In this document: piece by piece, positions 5,590-6,383 of the stretch
Layout of the letters: each line of letters opens with the position of its first letter
How positions within the stretch are numbered: position 1 is the first letter of the stretch
Assembly (NCBI GenBank): GCA_947627395.1
Contig: CANQVW010000092.1
Coordinates: 1 to 6,383 of the forward strand
DNA: 6,383 bases
Direction of reading: 5' to 3'
DNA from: an uncultured Bacilli bacterium
Lineage (GTDB): Bacteria > Bacillota_I > Bacilli_A > ML615J-28 > CAG-698
The notes under the pieces: generated by a model
Database searches by the model: none
Seen by the model: only the letters and a program-made list of their open reading frames with translations
Told to the model about the DNA's origin: nothing
Translations under genes and position numbers: made by a program

Positions 5590-5622
5590 TATGAAGAAAT
5601 AAATTGAAAGGAAGAATGAGTT

Positions 5623-6383
5623 ATGAGCCATTTTCGTTTTATCCATTGTGCAGACTTGCATTTAGGTTGTACTCCAGCAAGAATTGAAGAACGTTTTTAT
5701 GATTTCTTTCTATCCTTTTCTCATTTGGTAGACTATGCCATTGAACATAAGGCTTCTTATATTGTCATTAGTGGAGATTTTTTTCATTTAAAGGTAATTA
5801 ATCCTAAAACATTATCTGAGACCGTGAAAATATTAGATAGAATAAAGCAAGCAGGAATTAAGGTTTTCGTGATTGAAGGAAATCATGATAAAGCTTTTTA
5901 TGTTGATGAAGAATCCTGGCTAGTTCATTTACATAATAGAGGATACATCTTTCTTCTTTCACATTCTATAGTAGAGGGAAAAATAGAGCTAAATCCATAT
6001 AAAGAAAGTGGGGCCATATATGAAGATGAAAATGTTCGCATTATTGGTGTTGGATATTTAGGTGCATCCACTGAAAAATATTTAAAAGATATTAAAAAAA
6101 TGATTAAGAAAAAGGATAAATTTACAATTTTGATGCTTCATGCAGCAATAAACCGTTTATGTGGACAAGATATGGGAGATGTTACAAAAGATTTAATAGA
6201 TTGTTTTAAAAAAAATGTAGATTATATTGCTTTAGGACATATTCATAATCGATATGAGTATGATGATTTTTGCTATAACCCTGGAGCATTAGAAAATATT
6301 CGTCTGCATGATGCCTATAGAAAAGGTGTAAAAGGATTTTATGTTGTTGAAGTAGAGGATATGAAAAAACAAGTTACCTATGT
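5623..6383 (+). CDS. Mre11/SbcD/YhaO-type metallophosphoesterase exonuclease, 3'-truncated
   Basis: The frame is open from ATG 5623 to the window edge, giving 253 residues and a partial codon. It is the nuclease subunit type that works with an SMC-like ATPase (SbcC, Rad50, YhaN) in processing DNA ends. Two-metal phosphoesterase motifs are all visible: ADLHLG (Asp11, His13), SGDFFH (Asp52), EGNHD (Asn87, His88, Asp89), MLHAA (His173) and LGHIH (His206, His208), followed by YNPGALENIR. Full-length members have about 340-400 residues, so a C-terminal capping domain is missing here. Motif II reads GDFFH rather than the GDxFD of E. coli SbcD, as in eukaryotic Mre11 (GDLFH). The ribosome binding site AAAGGA lies about ten bases before the ATG. 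The gene is transcribed away from cwlJ. Whether it is the SbcD or YhaO type needs the rest of the protein and the next gene. Confidence 0.9.
   Translation, partial: MSHFRFIHCADLHLGCTPARIEERFYDFFLSFSHLVDYAIEHKASYIVISGDFFHLKVINPKTLSETVKILDRIKQAGIKVFVIEGNHDKAFYVDEESWLVHLHNRGYIFLLSHSIVEGKIELNPYKESGAIYEDENVRIIGVGYLGASTEKYLKDIKKMIKKKDKFTILMLHAAINRLCGQDMGDVTKDLIDCFKKNVDYIALGHIHNRYEYDDFCYNPGALENIRLHDAYRKGVKGFYVVEVEDMKKQVTY

Overview
The window is AT-rich bacterial DNA with dense genes, clear AGGAG-type ribosome binding sites, a T-box riboswitch and two spore-germination genes. This points to a spore-forming, low-GC Bacillota. The gyrA-serS order recalls Mollicutes and Erysipelotrichia-like genomes, where it lies near the replication origin. 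The exact lineage is inference, and the origin itself is not in view.

Layout on the + strand from the left: the last 760 codons of gyrA (DNA gyrase subunit A, 5' end missing); a complete serine-specifying T-box leader (about 2292-2519); serS (2536-3816); and, overlapping the serS stop by four bases (ATGA), a small zinc-ribbon membrane protein (3813-4118). A bidirectional terminator (4126-4162) separates these from three genes on the - strand. Those are a HIT-family nucleotide-binding hydrolase with its own sigma-A-like promoter (4147-4563), gerQ (4640-5077) and cwlJ (5086-5502). cwlJ is upstream of gerQ, and its stop codon overlaps the gerQ ribosome binding site, so the two form an operon. 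A short AT-rich divergent promoter region (5503-5622) leads to a + strand Mre11/SbcD/YhaO-type nuclease gene that runs off the right edge.

How the genes work together: gyrA and serS are housekeeping genes. The T-box makes serS, and by position the small membrane protein, respond to uncharged tRNA-Ser. It may also act as the end-point of gyrA transcription. CwlJ and GerQ are functional partners in the spore coat: GerQ is needed for CwlJ, a cortex-lytic enzyme, to be placed and to work. The nuclease is probably the first gene of a two-gene nuclease/ATPase pair whose partner lies beyond the window.

Most of this is a well-understood core region, and I see no convincing new defence or mobile system. 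The points most worth a second look are the T-box-coupled zinc-ribbon membrane protein, the lysine-free N-terminus of GerQ, the atypical clade of SerRS, and terminators built into the 3' ends of coding sequences.
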